From Miltoncostaea sp963703045 (lineage in GTDB: Bacteria; Actinomycetota; Thermoleophilia; Miltoncostaeales; Miltoncostaeaceae), in the NCBI GenBank assembly GCA_963703045.1, contig OY969782.1:2356001-2420000 (forward strand): a DNA stretch of 64,000 nucleotides, read 5' to 3'. Positions within the stretch are counted from its first letter, which is position 1; the number at the start of each line of letters is the position of its first letter. Made by a program: the position numbers and the translations under genes. Below the pieces are notes generated by a model. The model searched no databases. It saw only the letters and a list, made by a program, of their open reading frames with translations, and was not told the DNA's origin. Shown one piece after another: positions 24,821 to 32,524 of this stretch.

Positions 24821-26185
24821 TCAGATCTCCCGGTCGAGCTCCGCCGAGACGGACTCGAGGGCCTCGACGCAGCCCGGATCGAACGCCGCGCCGGCGTCCC
24901 CCCACATGATCGCGAGCGCGGCCTCACGATCCAGGGGTCCTCGGTAGGGACGGTCGGCGGTCAGGGCCTCGTAGACGTCGGCCACGGCGAGGATGCGGGA
25001 CTCCGGGCCCAGCATGTCGGCGCCGAGGCCGCGGTGGTAGCCGCGGCCGTCGAGGCGCTCGTGGTGCGACGCGGCCGCCTCGGCGATGCCCGAGAACGCG
25101 TCCATGCGCGACAGGATCTGGTGCGTGTACAGGGGATGGCGGCGCACCTCGGCGAACTCGTCGCCGGTGAGCCTGCCGGGCTTGTCCAGGATGCGGTTCG
25201 AGACCCCCAGCTTGCCGATGTCGTGGAGCAGCGCCGCGCGTCGCAGCCACCGCAGCCGCACCGGGTCGAAGCCCAGGTGCCGGGCGACGGCCACCGCGTA
25301 GGTGGCCACGCCGGTCGAGTGGCGCGCGGTGTAGGGCGACTTGGCGTCGATGACCGACGCGAAGGCCTCCGCGACGCGGTCGAGGCGCTCCTCGTCGGCC
25401 AGGGCCACGCCCTCGCGGGGCTCGAGGTCGCGCAGGGCCTCGGCCAACGAGTCGCCGACCAGCCGCGTCCAGAGCGGGTCGTCGGGGCCGATCGAGGTGA
25501 AGACGTCGCTGATGCGCGGATCGAACCAGCGGCCGCGCCGCCGCGCGACGACGTCGAGGGCCGCCTGCGGACCGTCGGCCGACATGAAGATCTCGGCCGT
25601 CTGCGCGAGGCACGCGATGCGCGAGATCAGCGGGATGGCCTCGCCGCTGAGGCGGTCGGGGCGCCCGCTGCCGTCCCAGTGCTCGTCGAGGGCCCGGACG
25701 GCCTCGGCGGCCGCGTCGGGGAAGTCGAGCATCCTCACGATCTTGGCGCCGCGCTCGCAGCGGGCGTCGTTGAGGCCGTCCGCCTCGCGCGAGATCCCCC
25801 GCAGCGCCCGCAGCAGCCGCCCCGCCCGCACGAGGCTCGATTCCCCCGGGGCCACGTTCCTGGCGGCGTAGCGGACGAAGTCGCCGGTGCTGGTCCAGTC
25901 GACGAACGAGAACTCGCGCTTGAGCGCGCGGTCGTCGGTGGCGAACAGCTCGCACATGCGCGCCGCGCTGCTGGAGCACCCGGCGTCCTTGAGGAGGGTC
26001 GCGTAGAAGAGGTCGCGACGGACGTCGCTCGGCAGATCGAGGCGCCGGGCGATCTCCATCCCGATCATGCACGCGCGCTGCGAGTGGCCGACCGGCTGAC
26101 CCTCGGTCAGGTCGAGGGCGTGGGAGAGGGCTCCGATGACCTCGGACAGGCGGTACGAGGCGACGGTCTCGAGTGTCGACGACAT
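24821..26185 (-). CDS. Tandem-HD protein with C-terminal HD-GYP domain (c-di-GMP phosphodiesterase)
   Basis: A 454-residue soluble protein with two HD-type domains. The first (residues ~10-180: GHSQRACMIGMEIARRL, TLLKDAGCSSSAARM, LDEHWDGSGRPDRLSG) has lost the HD pair (KD). The second is a canonical HD-GYP: ARHSTGVATYAV, LLHDIGKLGVSNRILDKPGRLT, RRHPLYTHQIL, SHHERLDGRGYHRGL and ADVYEALTADRPYR. It should hydrolyse cyclic-di-GMP; the first domain is probably sensory or dimerising. No membrane or receiver domain, so the input is cytoplasmic. Confidence 0.87.
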   Translation of the reverse strand: MSSTLETVASYRLSEVIGALSHALDLTEGQPVGHSQRACMIGMEIARRLDLPSDVRRDLFYATLLKDAGCSSSAARMCELFATDDRALKREFSFVDWTSTGDFVRYAARNVAPGESSLVRAGRLLRALRGISREADGLNDARCERGAKIVRMLDFPDAAAEAVRALDEHWDGSGRPDRLSGEAIPLISRIACLAQTAEIFMSADGPQAALDVVARRRGRWFDPRISDVFTSIGPDDPLWTRLVGDSLAEALRDLEPREGVALADEERLDRVAEAFASVIDAKSPYTARHSTGVATYAVAVARHLGFDPVRLRWLRRAALLHDIGKLGVSNRILDKPGRLTGDEFAEVRRHPLYTHQILSRMDAFSGIAEAAASHHERLDGRGYHRGLGADMLGPESRILAVADVYEALTADRPYRGPLDREAALAIMWGDAGAAFDPGCVEALESVSAELDREI

Positions 26186-26302
26186 CCAGGCGGGCTCCCG
26201 TGCGCGGTGCGGGTCCGGACCGGGACCACCCCGGCCTCCATCTCACATCGGCACCCTGCTCCGCGTCTCGATCCGGGTGGCCGCCGCCCGGCGCCCGCGC
26301 GC

Positions 26303-26950
26303 TCAGCCCCCGGCGCCCCCCAGGCCGGCCGACAGCTCCTCGACCAGCACCCGCACGTGGCCCTGGACCGCCGCCACCTGCCCGATCGCGTCCTGCGTGT
26401 CGAGGTCGGCCGCCCGCCCCGCGTGCGCCCGGCGCGCCGCGGCCTTCGCCTCGCGGTCGAGGGCGAGTATCAGGCGCGACAGCTCCCGGTGGCGGGCGCC
26501 GACGGCGTCGAGCACCTGCCGGGCGACGCCGTCGGCGCCGGGCCCCAGGTGGAGCTCGAGGCCGTGCAGGAACACCCGGATCCACCCGCCGATGCGCAGC
26601 CGCCGCTCGAGCGCGGCGTCGAGCGAGGGATCGTGGCCCGGCGAGGTGCCGAACTGCAGGTGCTCCTCGAGGGCGATGGCGCCGCGGCCGGTGTGCAGAT
26701 GGTCCTCGAACAACGCGCGGCTGCGTGCGAACCAGTCCGGGAGATCGGCGGCGAACGCGGCCAGCGGGGCGCGGACCGGTTCCGGGCCCGTCGCGGCGAG
26801 CGCCGCCGCGGCGAACCGCAGGTGCGCGCGCACCGCCGGGTCGCCGCCCGGCGCGTGATCCGGGTCGTCCGCCTGCTCGTCGGCGACGAGCGCGCGCAGC
26901 ACCTCGCCGTTGCCGCGCATCCACGCCAGGGTCTCGCGAGCGTCGCCCAT
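26303..26950 (-). CDS. Unknown helical protein coupled to an HNH protein
   Basis: A 215-residue, probably all-helical protein with no family I recognise (MGDARETLAWMRGNGEVLRA; LFEDHLHTGRGAIALEEHLQF; GWIRVFLHGLELHLG; HRELSRLILALDREAKAAARR). No signal or membrane segment. Its ATG overlaps the stop of the HNH gene (TGATG), so the two are translated together. The pairing suggests they act together, but nothing in the sequence shows how. Confidence 0.6.
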   Translation of the reverse strand: MGDARETLAWMRGNGEVLRALVADEQADDPDHAPGGDPAVRAHLRFAAAALAATGPEPVRAPLAAFAADLPDWFARSRALFEDHLHTGRGAIALEEHLQFGTSPGHDPSLDAALERRLRIGGWIRVFLHGLELHLGPGADGVARQVLDAVGARHRELSRLILALDREAKAAARRAHAGRAADLDTQDAIGQVAAVQGHVRVLVEELSAGLGGAGG

Positions 26951-27462
26951 CAGAGGTCGGCACCCTTCTCGCGGTTGCACGGCGCGCACAGCAGCTGCAG
27001 GTTCGCCGCTGTCGAGGCGCCTCCCAGGGCCACCGGGATGACGTGGTCGAACTGCAGCAGCTCGTCGCTGCCGCAGAGGGCGCAGCGGCCGCCGTCGCGC
27101 CGGAACACCTCGCGCCGCACGTCCTCGGACGGCGCCTCGCGACGGGGCGAGGCGGCGGCGGCGTCGGCCTGCATCAGGTCGACCGCGCGGTCGATCCGCC
27201 GCCGGCGACGGCGCTCGCGCTCGTGCACCAGCGCCTCGACCTCCCCGGGGGCGAGGCCGTCGTCCTCCCAGAAGAACCGCCCACGGAACATCCACCAGGT
27301 ACGGCGCTCGTCCTCGGCGACGGCCACGGGCACCGCCTCCTGGTCGCGCAGGATCGCGCGGTGGGCGAGCCCCGAGATGAAGGCGAACTCGCGCCGGCCG
27401 CTGACGAAGCGCCGGCGCAGGAAGGCGCTCTCGAAGCGCGCATGGGGATCCTCGCGCAGCAC
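26950..27462 (-). CDS. HNH endonuclease-domain protein
   Basis: A 170-residue protein. The C-terminal ~55 residues are a classical HNH domain with a zinc knuckle: RREVFRRDGGRCALCG, then LQFDHVIPVALGGAS, then NLQLLCAPCNREKG (CxxC...DH...N...CxxC). The N-terminal ~110 residues contain RRTWWMFRGRFFWEDDGLAPGEVEAL and an Arg-rich helix; I do not recognise this domain. GTG start. Free-standing HNH proteins of this size are common in actinobacteria and their targets are mostly unknown. The partner gene at 26303 is coupled to it. Confidence 0.82.
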   Translation of the reverse strand: MLREDPHARFESAFLRRRFVSGRREFAFISGLAHRAILRDQEAVPVAVAEDERRTWWMFRGRFFWEDDGLAPGEVEALVHERERRRRRRIDRAVDLMQADAAAASPRREAPSEDVRREVFRRDGGRCALCGSDELLQFDHVIPVALGGASTAANLQLLCAPCNREKGADL

Positions 27463-27586
27463 GGTGGCCGATCACGCTACGCGCGGCGCCGGACGGCCGC
27501 CACCCGCCGGGGCGGACGCGGTGCCTGGCCGCCGGTCGAGGTCGCGAACCGCCCGGCCGGGGGGCCGCGACGCGGCGCCCCCGACC

Positions 27587-27592
27587 TACGGT
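27587..27592 (+). promoter_or_regulatory. -10 box for a probably leaderless J-domain gene
   Basis: TACGGT (TANNNT) ends six bases before the ATG at 27599, and there is no ribosome site between. Transcription would start at or next to the ATG, as in leaderless actinobacterial mRNAs. Confidence 0.45.
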
Positions 27593-27598
27593 GATCCC

Positions 27599-27907
27599 AT
27601 GAACGTGACAACCGCCGTCAGCGTCCTCGGTCTGCCCTCCGTCCGCGTCGAGCGCGACGCCCTGGTGGGTGCCTGGAGGCGCTACGCGCGTGAGCACCAT
27701 CCCGATCGCTGCCCCGGTGACGCAGGGGCGGCATGGCGCTTCGCCGCCGGTCGGGAGGCCTTCGAGACGCTCGTCGGGCGCCCCGCCGATCCGGCGGTGG
27801 CGTCCGTGACGCCGTACGGGCGCACGGGCGTGGTGCGCGCGCGCGACGCCGGGCACGCGCTGCCCTACGAGATGCGCCCGCTGCCCACCCGGGAGTGGCG
27901 CGCCTAG
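27599..27907 (+). CDS. Small J-domain-like protein
   Basis: A 102-residue protein. Residues ~5-60 are J-domain-like: VSVLGLPSVRVERDALVGAWRR, then YAREHHPDRCPGD with the HPD motif that stimulates DnaK ATPase, and AAWRFAAGREAFETLVG as the third helix. No Gly/Phe-rich or zinc-finger region follows, so it is a short (type III) J protein. No ribosome site; a -10 box six bases upstream suggests a leaderless message. It may target DnaK to a specific client. Confidence 0.75.
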   Translation: MNVTTAVSVLGLPSVRVERDALVGAWRRYAREHHPDRCPGDAGAAWRFAAGREAFETLVGRPADPAVASVTPYGRTGVVRARDAGHALPYEMRPLPTREWRA

Positions 27908-27952
27908 GGCCGTGACGCGGGTGGGGTGGTGCGCCGCAGGGCGGCCCCCGCA

Positions 27953-27958
27953 TACTCT
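27953..27958 (+). promoter_or_regulatory. -10 box for a probably leaderless amidotransferase gene
   Basis: TACTCT (TANNNT) ends six bases before GTG 27965-27967. No ribosome site is present, so a leaderless transcript is likely. Confidence 0.4.
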
Positions 27959-27964
27959 TCGACC

Positions 27965-28768
27965 GTGATCGACTCGTCCGACATGCCGGTGATCGGCGTC
28001 TGCTCCGCCATGGAGCGGGCACGCTGGTCGGTGTGGGACCTCCCCGCCGCGCTCGTGCCGCTCAACTATCTCGAGCAGGTGCAGCGGGCGGGTGCACTCG
28101 CGCTGATCATCCCTCCGGACGAGGCGATCCTGGACGCCCCGGGACGGGTGCTCGACCGGCTCGACGGGCTGCTGCTGGTCGGGGGCGTCGACATCGGCGC
28201 GGCGACCTACGGCGCCGAGGCCCACCCCGAGAACGACGCCCCGATCCCGCTGCGCGACGCCGTCGAGGCCGCCCTCGTGCGCGAGGCGGTCGCGCGCGCC
28301 CTGCCGGTGCTCGGCATCTGCCGCGGCGCCCAGGTCATCAACGTGGCGGCGGGGGGCACCCTGCGCCAGCACCTGCCCGAGGACCTCGGCACCGACGAGC
28401 ACCGGCGCGCGATCGGGCGCTTCGCGGGCAACGAGCACGATGTCGAGGTCGAGGACGGCTCGCGGGTCCACATGGCGATCGGGGCGCGGCGCCACCGGGT
28501 CACCTCGCACCACCACCAGGCGATCGGAACCGTCGGCGCGGGGCTGCGCGTGAGCGCGCGGTCGGTGACCGACGGAGTGCCGGAGGCGGTCGAGGGTGAC
28601 GGACCCGGGTGGCTGGTCGGTGTGCAGTGGCACCCCGAGGCCGATCCCCGGAGCCCCGTGATCGGCGCCCTGGTCGCGGCGTCCCGCGCGGGCCGGCGGC
28701 GAGGCGCGGATCGAGAAGAAGGGGGCGACTTCTCGATCCGTGCCGCGTGCCGTGACGAACGGAGCTGA
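27965..28768 (+). CDS. Class-I glutamine amidotransferase-like hydrolase (peptidase C26, PuuD-like)
   Basis: A 267-residue enzyme of the gamma-glutamyl-GABA hydrolase type. Motifs: MPVIGVCSAMERARW, LDGLLLVGGVDIGAATYG, nucleophile Cys in VLGICRGAQVINVAAGGTLRQ, SHHHQAIG and the His-Glu of VGVQWHPEADP. It hydrolyses gamma-glutamyl bonds of small amines or peptides in the cytoplasm; the substrate is not clear because no putrescine or GABA genes adjoin. Start GTG 27965 fits a -10 box six bases upstream; ATG 27983 (MPVIGV) is the alternative. Confidence 0.85.
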   Translation: MIDSSDMPVIGVCSAMERARWSVWDLPAALVPLNYLEQVQRAGALALIIPPDEAILDAPGRVLDRLDGLLLVGGVDIGAATYGAEAHPENDAPIPLRDAVEAALVREAVARALPVLGICRGAQVINVAAGGTLRQHLPEDLGTDEHRRAIGRFAGNEHDVEVEDGSRVHMAIGARRHRVTSHHHQAIGTVGAGLRVSARSVTDGVPEAVEGDGPGWLVGVQWHPEADPRSPVIGALVAASRAGRRRGADREEGGDFSIRAACRDERS

Positions 28769-28865
28769 CCCGGTAGGCAGTGCACTCCACCCCGTCCGCA
28801 CCCGCAGTCTCGACGGCGCGGCGCCCGCGTTCCTTGGCCGGGCGTCCAGTGTCCGCCCCGCCCCG

Positions 28866-30305
28866 TTAGTCCCTCGGGCGGGGGGCGCTCTCCACGAGCG
28901 GCGCGATGAGGTCCGGCGCCAGCCGGGCGAGCAGGTCCTCCGCGTGCGCGGCATCGATGTCGAGCGCCCGCCGTGAGCCCGCCCCCTGCCCGAGGTGGAC
29001 GCTGAGCGTCGAGAGCCCGGCCCGACGCTGGCCGGGGCCGCGACGGATGCCGTACGCGACGATCTCGTCGGGGTCGACGAGCGTGTGCCGGCGCGACAGG
29101 CTGCCCTCGCGCAGTCCCAGCCGGCCGCCGCGAAGGCGGTTGCCGAGCGAGCGGTGGCGGTCGAGCGCGACGGGCGCCATGGCCGCCCCGGCCGCGGCGA
29201 CGAGCAGCGCCGCGGTCGTGGCGCCGAGTGCGGCGGCCACGACCGCCCCGGCGGCGAACGGCCCGCACGCCCTCAGCAGGCGCCGGCGGCGCCCCCGCGC
29301 CGGGTGGGGGTCGAGCCCCTCGTCCACCCGGGGGTCGAGGCGTCGCGCGAGGGCCCAGACGTCCTCGGTGCGCCCCGCGGGCAGCAGGGTGGTGCGCCCC
29401 TCGCCCGAGCGCTCTCCGGCGGCCACCCCGCCGACAACGGCACGCAGCTCGGCCAGCCGCAGCGCGCGCCAGGGCGGCGCGTCGCGCACCTCGAGCACGC
29501 GCGGGCGCACGATGCTGACGCTCCGGCGCGCCAGGAGTCCCCGCTGGGCGATCAGCCGGCCCTCCTCGTCGCGCAGCGTGAAGCCGCCGTCCATCAGCAG
29601 GCTGCCCGTCGCCGCGAGCAGGGCCGACGCGACGAGCGCCACGACGACGACCAGCGCGATGCCGAGTCCGTCGGTGGGCGCCGCCGCGAGGGCCCGGTCG
29701 ATCCCGTCGCGCACCCATGGCAGCCGGTCGTCCCCGGCGAGGTTCAGCAGCCCTCCGGCGGCCGCGACGGGCACGAGCAGGCGGCGCCCGCTGGTCGCCC
29801 CGGCCAGCGCGAGGGTCGCCGCCCGCACCCGCGCCAGCGGGGGGCGGGCGGGCGCCGCCGCACCGGTGGAGGGGCGCACTCGCAGCACCGCGTCGCGCAG
29901 GGCGTCGGCATCGCCGCGGCGCACGGCGGCGAGCGTCAGGCCGGAGTCGCCCCGGCCCCCCGCGGCGTCCTCGACCCGGGCCTGCACGAGGCCCGCGACG
30001 CGGTGCAGGGGCGGGACCGTCACATCGACGCCGCGGATGCGGTCGAGCGGGATCGTGCGGGTCGCGCGCGTCAGGACGCCGGAGCGCACCTCGAGCGCCC
30101 CGTCGGTGACGCGGTAGGTGAAGCGGATCCAGGCGAGCACCGCGAGGGGCGTCACCACGAACAGGGCGACGGCCGCCGCCACGGCCAGGATGAACGGCGA
30201 GCGCGAGGTGGCGAGGCCGACCAATCCGACGAGGCCGACGACGCGCACCCCCCGCCAGCCGTAGACGAGGATCGCCAGCGGGTGCAGCCGGCCCTCGACG
30301 CTCAC
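28866..30305 (-). CDS. Membrane protein with bacterial PH (bPH2/DUF304) domains, YdbT-like
   Basis: A 479-residue membrane protein. Pairs of membrane helices (GVRVVGLVGLVGLATSRSPF and LAVAAAVALFVVTPLAVLAW; later LGIALVVVVALVASALLAAT; then ACGPFAAGAVVAAALGATTAAL) alternate with bPH2 domains: FTYRVTDGALEVRSGVLTRATRTIPLDRIRGVDV, FTLRDEEGRLIAQRGLLARRSVSIVRPRVLEV and RLGLREGSLSRRHTLVDPDEIVAYGIRR. YdbS/YdbT pairs are involved in resistance to certain bacteriocins in Bacillus; the biochemical role is unknown. Its GTG overlaps the preceding gene's stop (GTGA). Confidence 0.85.
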   Translation of the reverse strand: MSVEGRLHPLAILVYGWRGVRVVGLVGLVGLATSRSPFILAVAAAVALFVVTPLAVLAWIRFTYRVTDGALEVRSGVLTRATRTIPLDRIRGVDVTVPPLHRVAGLVQARVEDAAGGRGDSGLTLAAVRRGDADALRDAVLRVRPSTGAAAPARPPLARVRAATLALAGATSGRRLLVPVAAAGGLLNLAGDDRLPWVRDGIDRALAAAPTDGLGIALVVVVALVASALLAATGSLLMDGGFTLRDEEGRLIAQRGLLARRSVSIVRPRVLEVRDAPPWRALRLAELRAVVGGVAAGERSGEGRTTLLPAGRTEDVWALARRLDPRVDEGLDPHPARGRRRRLLRACGPFAAGAVVAAALGATTAALLVAAAGAAMAPVALDRHRSLGNRLRGGRLGLREGSLSRRHTLVDPDEIVAYGIRRGPGQRRAGLSTLSVHLGQGAGSRRALDIDAAHAEDLLARLAPDLIAPLVESAPRPRD

Positions 30306-30814
30306 GTGGCGAGGCCCGTGCCGGCCATGGCGGCGAGCTCGGTGCGCAGCGACTCCACGCGGGCGGCGTCGAGCCCCGGTATCCGCGCCACCGCGCTGCC
30401 GGCGGTCCGCACCTCGACGGTGGCCAGCCCGAGCGCGCGGCCCAGCGGATCGGTCGTCGTCCGCACCGACTGGATGCGGCTGTGCGGCACGATCGTGAGC
30501 GAGCGCGTGATCCAGCCGCTCTGCACCACCAGGCCGAGGGGGGTGACCTCGAAGCGGATCGCCTCGAAGGCGATCGGTGGAACCACGGCCGCCACCAGCA
30601 TGCCGGCGACGGCGACGCCGGCCACGGCCGCGGCGAGCCAGGCGACCGGAGCCGCCGCCGACGCGGCGAGGACGACGGCCGTCGCGCCCGCGACGACCAC
30701 GACCGCCGCCGTCACGAGCGCGATCTGGATGCGCCAGAGCCGTCGCACACGCCGGTCGAGCGATTCGGCCGGGGCCCGCAGGCGCAGGCCCGGCTCGCTC
30801 GTCGCCTCGCTCAT
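30302..30814 (-). CDS. Membrane protein with one bPH2 domain, YdbS-like
   Basis: A 170-residue protein: two membrane helices (IQIALVTAAVVVVAGATAVV; AAVAGVAVAGMLVAAVVPP) and one bPH2 domain (FEVTPLGLVVQSGWITRSLTIVPHSRIQSVRTT). It forms an operon with the larger bPH2 protein, the usual YdbS-YdbT arrangement. The ATG has GGAGG close upstream, and TAACGT (minus strand, 30824-30829) is a plausible -10 box. Divergent from the AIM24 gene. Confidence 0.85.
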   Translation of the reverse strand: MSEATSEPGLRLRAPAESLDRRVRRLWRIQIALVTAAVVVVAGATAVVLAASAAAPVAWLAAAVAGVAVAGMLVAAVVPPIAFEAIRFEVTPLGLVVQSGWITRSLTIVPHSRIQSVRTTTDPLGRALGLATVEVRTAGSAVARIPGLDAARVESLRTELAAMAGTGLAT

Positions 30815-30901
30815 CGGCCTCCGACGTTAGCGGAGGTGCTCGCCCGCGGCCGGGGTGCGGAGGTGCTTCACTGCGGCCGTCACCGACCGAAGGGGATGGA
30901 C

Positions 30902-31585
30902 ATGGACATCGCGATCCGTCACGCGCCCAGCTTCGCCGTCGCCCGCTGCACGCTCGGCGGCTCCGAGGTCGTGCGCGCCGAGTCCGGGGCGATGATGGCC
31001 ACCTCGCAGGGCGTCGGCATCGAGGCCGCGATGCAGGGCGGGCTGATGAAGTCGCTCAAGCGGGGAGTGCTCGGCGGGGAGTCGTTCTTCATCACGACGT
31101 ACACCGCCCCGCCCGGGGGCGGCTGGGTCGATGTGGCCGCGAACCTCCCCGGCGACATGACCACCGTCGAGGTCGGCGCCACGCCCGTCTTCATCCAGCG
31201 GGGCTCGTACATCGCCTCCGAGTCGGGTGTCGAGATCGACACCAGGTGGGGGGGCGTCAAGTCGCTGTTCGGCGGCGAGGGGGGCTTCCTGCTGCGCGCC
31301 GGCGGGCACGGCACCGTCGTGCTCTCGTGCTACGGCGCGCTCGACCGCATCCGTCTGGCCGAGGGCGAGTCGATCACGGTCGACTCCGGCCACATGGTCG
31401 CCTTCGACGAGGGCGTCTCCTTCGAGCTGCGCCGTGCGGCGGCCGGCCGCACGATCCAGACCCTCAAGAGCGGCGAGGGCTTCGTGTTCGACTTCCGCGG
31501 ACCGGGCGAGGTCATGGTGCAGAGCCGCAACCCGGCCGCCCTCGTGCAGTGGCTCACCACGGTGCTGCCCTTCTCCCGCTCCTAG
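30902..31585 (+). CDS. AIM24 / TIGR00266-family protein
   Basis: A 227-residue beta-rich protein. Motifs: VVRAESGAMMATSQGVGIEAAMQGG, KRGVLGGESFFITTYTAPPGGGWV, GDMTTVEV, VFIQRGSYIASESGVEID and GGEGGFLLRAGGHGTVVLSCYGALDRI. In bacteria its function is unknown; the yeast homologue is a mitochondrial inner-membrane organiser. The second of two ATG codons (30902) is chosen because AAGGGG lies six bases upstream. Its position beside the bPH2 membrane pair, on the opposite strand, fits a membrane-related role. Confidence 0.88.
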   Translation: MDIAIRHAPSFAVARCTLGGSEVVRAESGAMMATSQGVGIEAAMQGGLMKSLKRGVLGGESFFITTYTAPPGGGWVDVAANLPGDMTTVEVGATPVFIQRGSYIASESGVEIDTRWGGVKSLFGGEGGFLLRAGGHGTVVLSCYGALDRIRLAEGESITVDSGHMVAFDEGVSFELRRAAAGRTIQTLKSGEGFVFDFRGPGEVMVQSRNPAALVQWLTTVLPFSRS

Positions 31586-31597
31586 CCCGCGAGGGGG

Positions 31598-32524
31598 TCA
31601 GGGGGCCGCGCACCCGCCCGGAGCGGCGGCCGCCGGTGCGCCGCGCACCGGCGGCGTCCCCCCCGGTGCCGACCCGGGCTTCCCCCCGGGCGCCGGCCCG
31701 GGCTTGCCGTCGGTGACGGGCGGCGTCACCACCGGCGGCGGTTCCTTGTCCGGCGGCGTCACCACGGGCGGCGGCTCCTCGTCCGGAGGCGTCACCACCG
31801 GCGGCGGCTCCTTGTCCGGCGGCGTCACCACGGGCGGCGGCTCCTCGTCCGGAGGCGTCACCACGGGCGGTGGCCCCTTGTCCGGAGGCGTCACCACCGG
31901 CGGCGTTTCCGTGCCCGGCGGCGTCACCACGGGCGGCGGCTCGGTACCGGGCGGGGTCACCACGGGCGGCGGGCCGGTGCCGGGCGGGACGATGACCGGG
32001 GGGGCGGAGACCGGCCGGGGGTCGTCGATCGCGGGCGCGATCGGCGCCGAGACCGGGGTGACCGTCGGCGGGCCGCCCGGAGCGCCGGGGATGATCGCCG
32101 CGCCGCCCGGCCGGGGCGCCGCGGGCGCCCCGATCGGGCCGACGACCGGCACCAGGCGGGGGGTGGAGCGCGTGCGGCCCGGACGCGCGGGTCGGGGGAC
32201 CGCCGGCGGCCTGGCGCGCGGACCGTCCTGCGGCCGCGTCGGACCGATCCGGGGGGAGGGGGCGGTCGGGACCGCGACCGCGCCCGACGATGTCGGGCCG
32301 GCCGATCGCGCCACGCCGGCGCCGTCGTCCGCGGCGCGGCGCGGCGTGGGCGCACGCCCCGGGACCGGAACGGTGATGACGGTGTCCTCGGCGACGACGC
32401 GGATCGGCCCCGGGTCCGCCGCGTCGCCCCCCAGGCGTGCGGCGAGCACGAGCATGCCCACGATCGACACGCCCGCGATGGCGCACGCGGCCAGAACCAG
32501 GCCGCGTCCGGGCGACCGGCTCAC
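31598..32524 (-). CDS. Membrane-anchored Pro-rich repeat protein
   Basis: A 308-residue protein. A short basic start and one membrane helix (GLVLAACAIAGVSIVGMLVLAA) precede a long Pro/Ala/Gly-rich extracytoplasmic region, which includes eight 11-residue repeats of the form PPPVVTPPDKE. Likely a wall-spanning stalk. The GTG start overlaps the stop of the large GGDEF/HD-GYP gene (GTGA), so the two are co-translated; a link between the cyclic-di-GMP enzyme and a surface structure is possible but not shown. Confidence 0.75.
   Translation of the reverse strand: MSRSPGRGLVLAACAIAGVSIVGMLVLAARLGGDAADPGPIRVVAEDTVITVPVPGRAPTPRRAADDGAGVARSAGPTSSGAVAVPTAPSPRIGPTRPQDGPRARPPAVPRPARPGRTRSTPRLVPVVGPIGAPAAPRPGGAAIIPGAPGGPPTVTPVSAPIAPAIDDPRPVSAPPVIVPPGTGPPPVVTPPGTEPPPVVTPPGTETPPVVTPPDKGPPPVVTPPDEEPPPVVTPPDKEPPPVVTPPDEEPPPVVTPPDKEPPPVVTPPVTDGKPGPAPGGKPGSAPGGTPPVRGAPAAAAPGGCAAP
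31719..31982 (-). repeat. Eight 33-bp coding tandem repeats
   Basis: Units of 33 bases encode PPPVVTPP plus a variable three-residue end (DKE, DEE, DKG, GTE, GTG). DKE and DEE units alternate in the middle, indicating that duplication of a 66-bp pair enlarged the array. Copy number is likely to vary among strains. Confidence 0.85.

Noticed and set aside
26950..27462. HNH gene as part of a restriction-modification system
   Set aside because: There is no methyltransferase or specificity gene nearby, and similar free-standing HNH proteins are common.
24377..27907. Very long stop-free frames antisense to real genes (for example over 24.4-27.6 kb, 57.2-60.8 kb and 10.9-13.7 kb)
   Set aside because: High GC removes stop codons from all frames. 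These readings are Arg/Gly/Ala-rich, lack domains and oppose genes with complete family motifs.
31719..31982. Regular 33-bp direct repeats, at first sight like a CRISPR array
   Set aside because: The repeats adjoin without spacers, keep one reading frame and encode PPPVVTPP units of a membrane-anchored protein.
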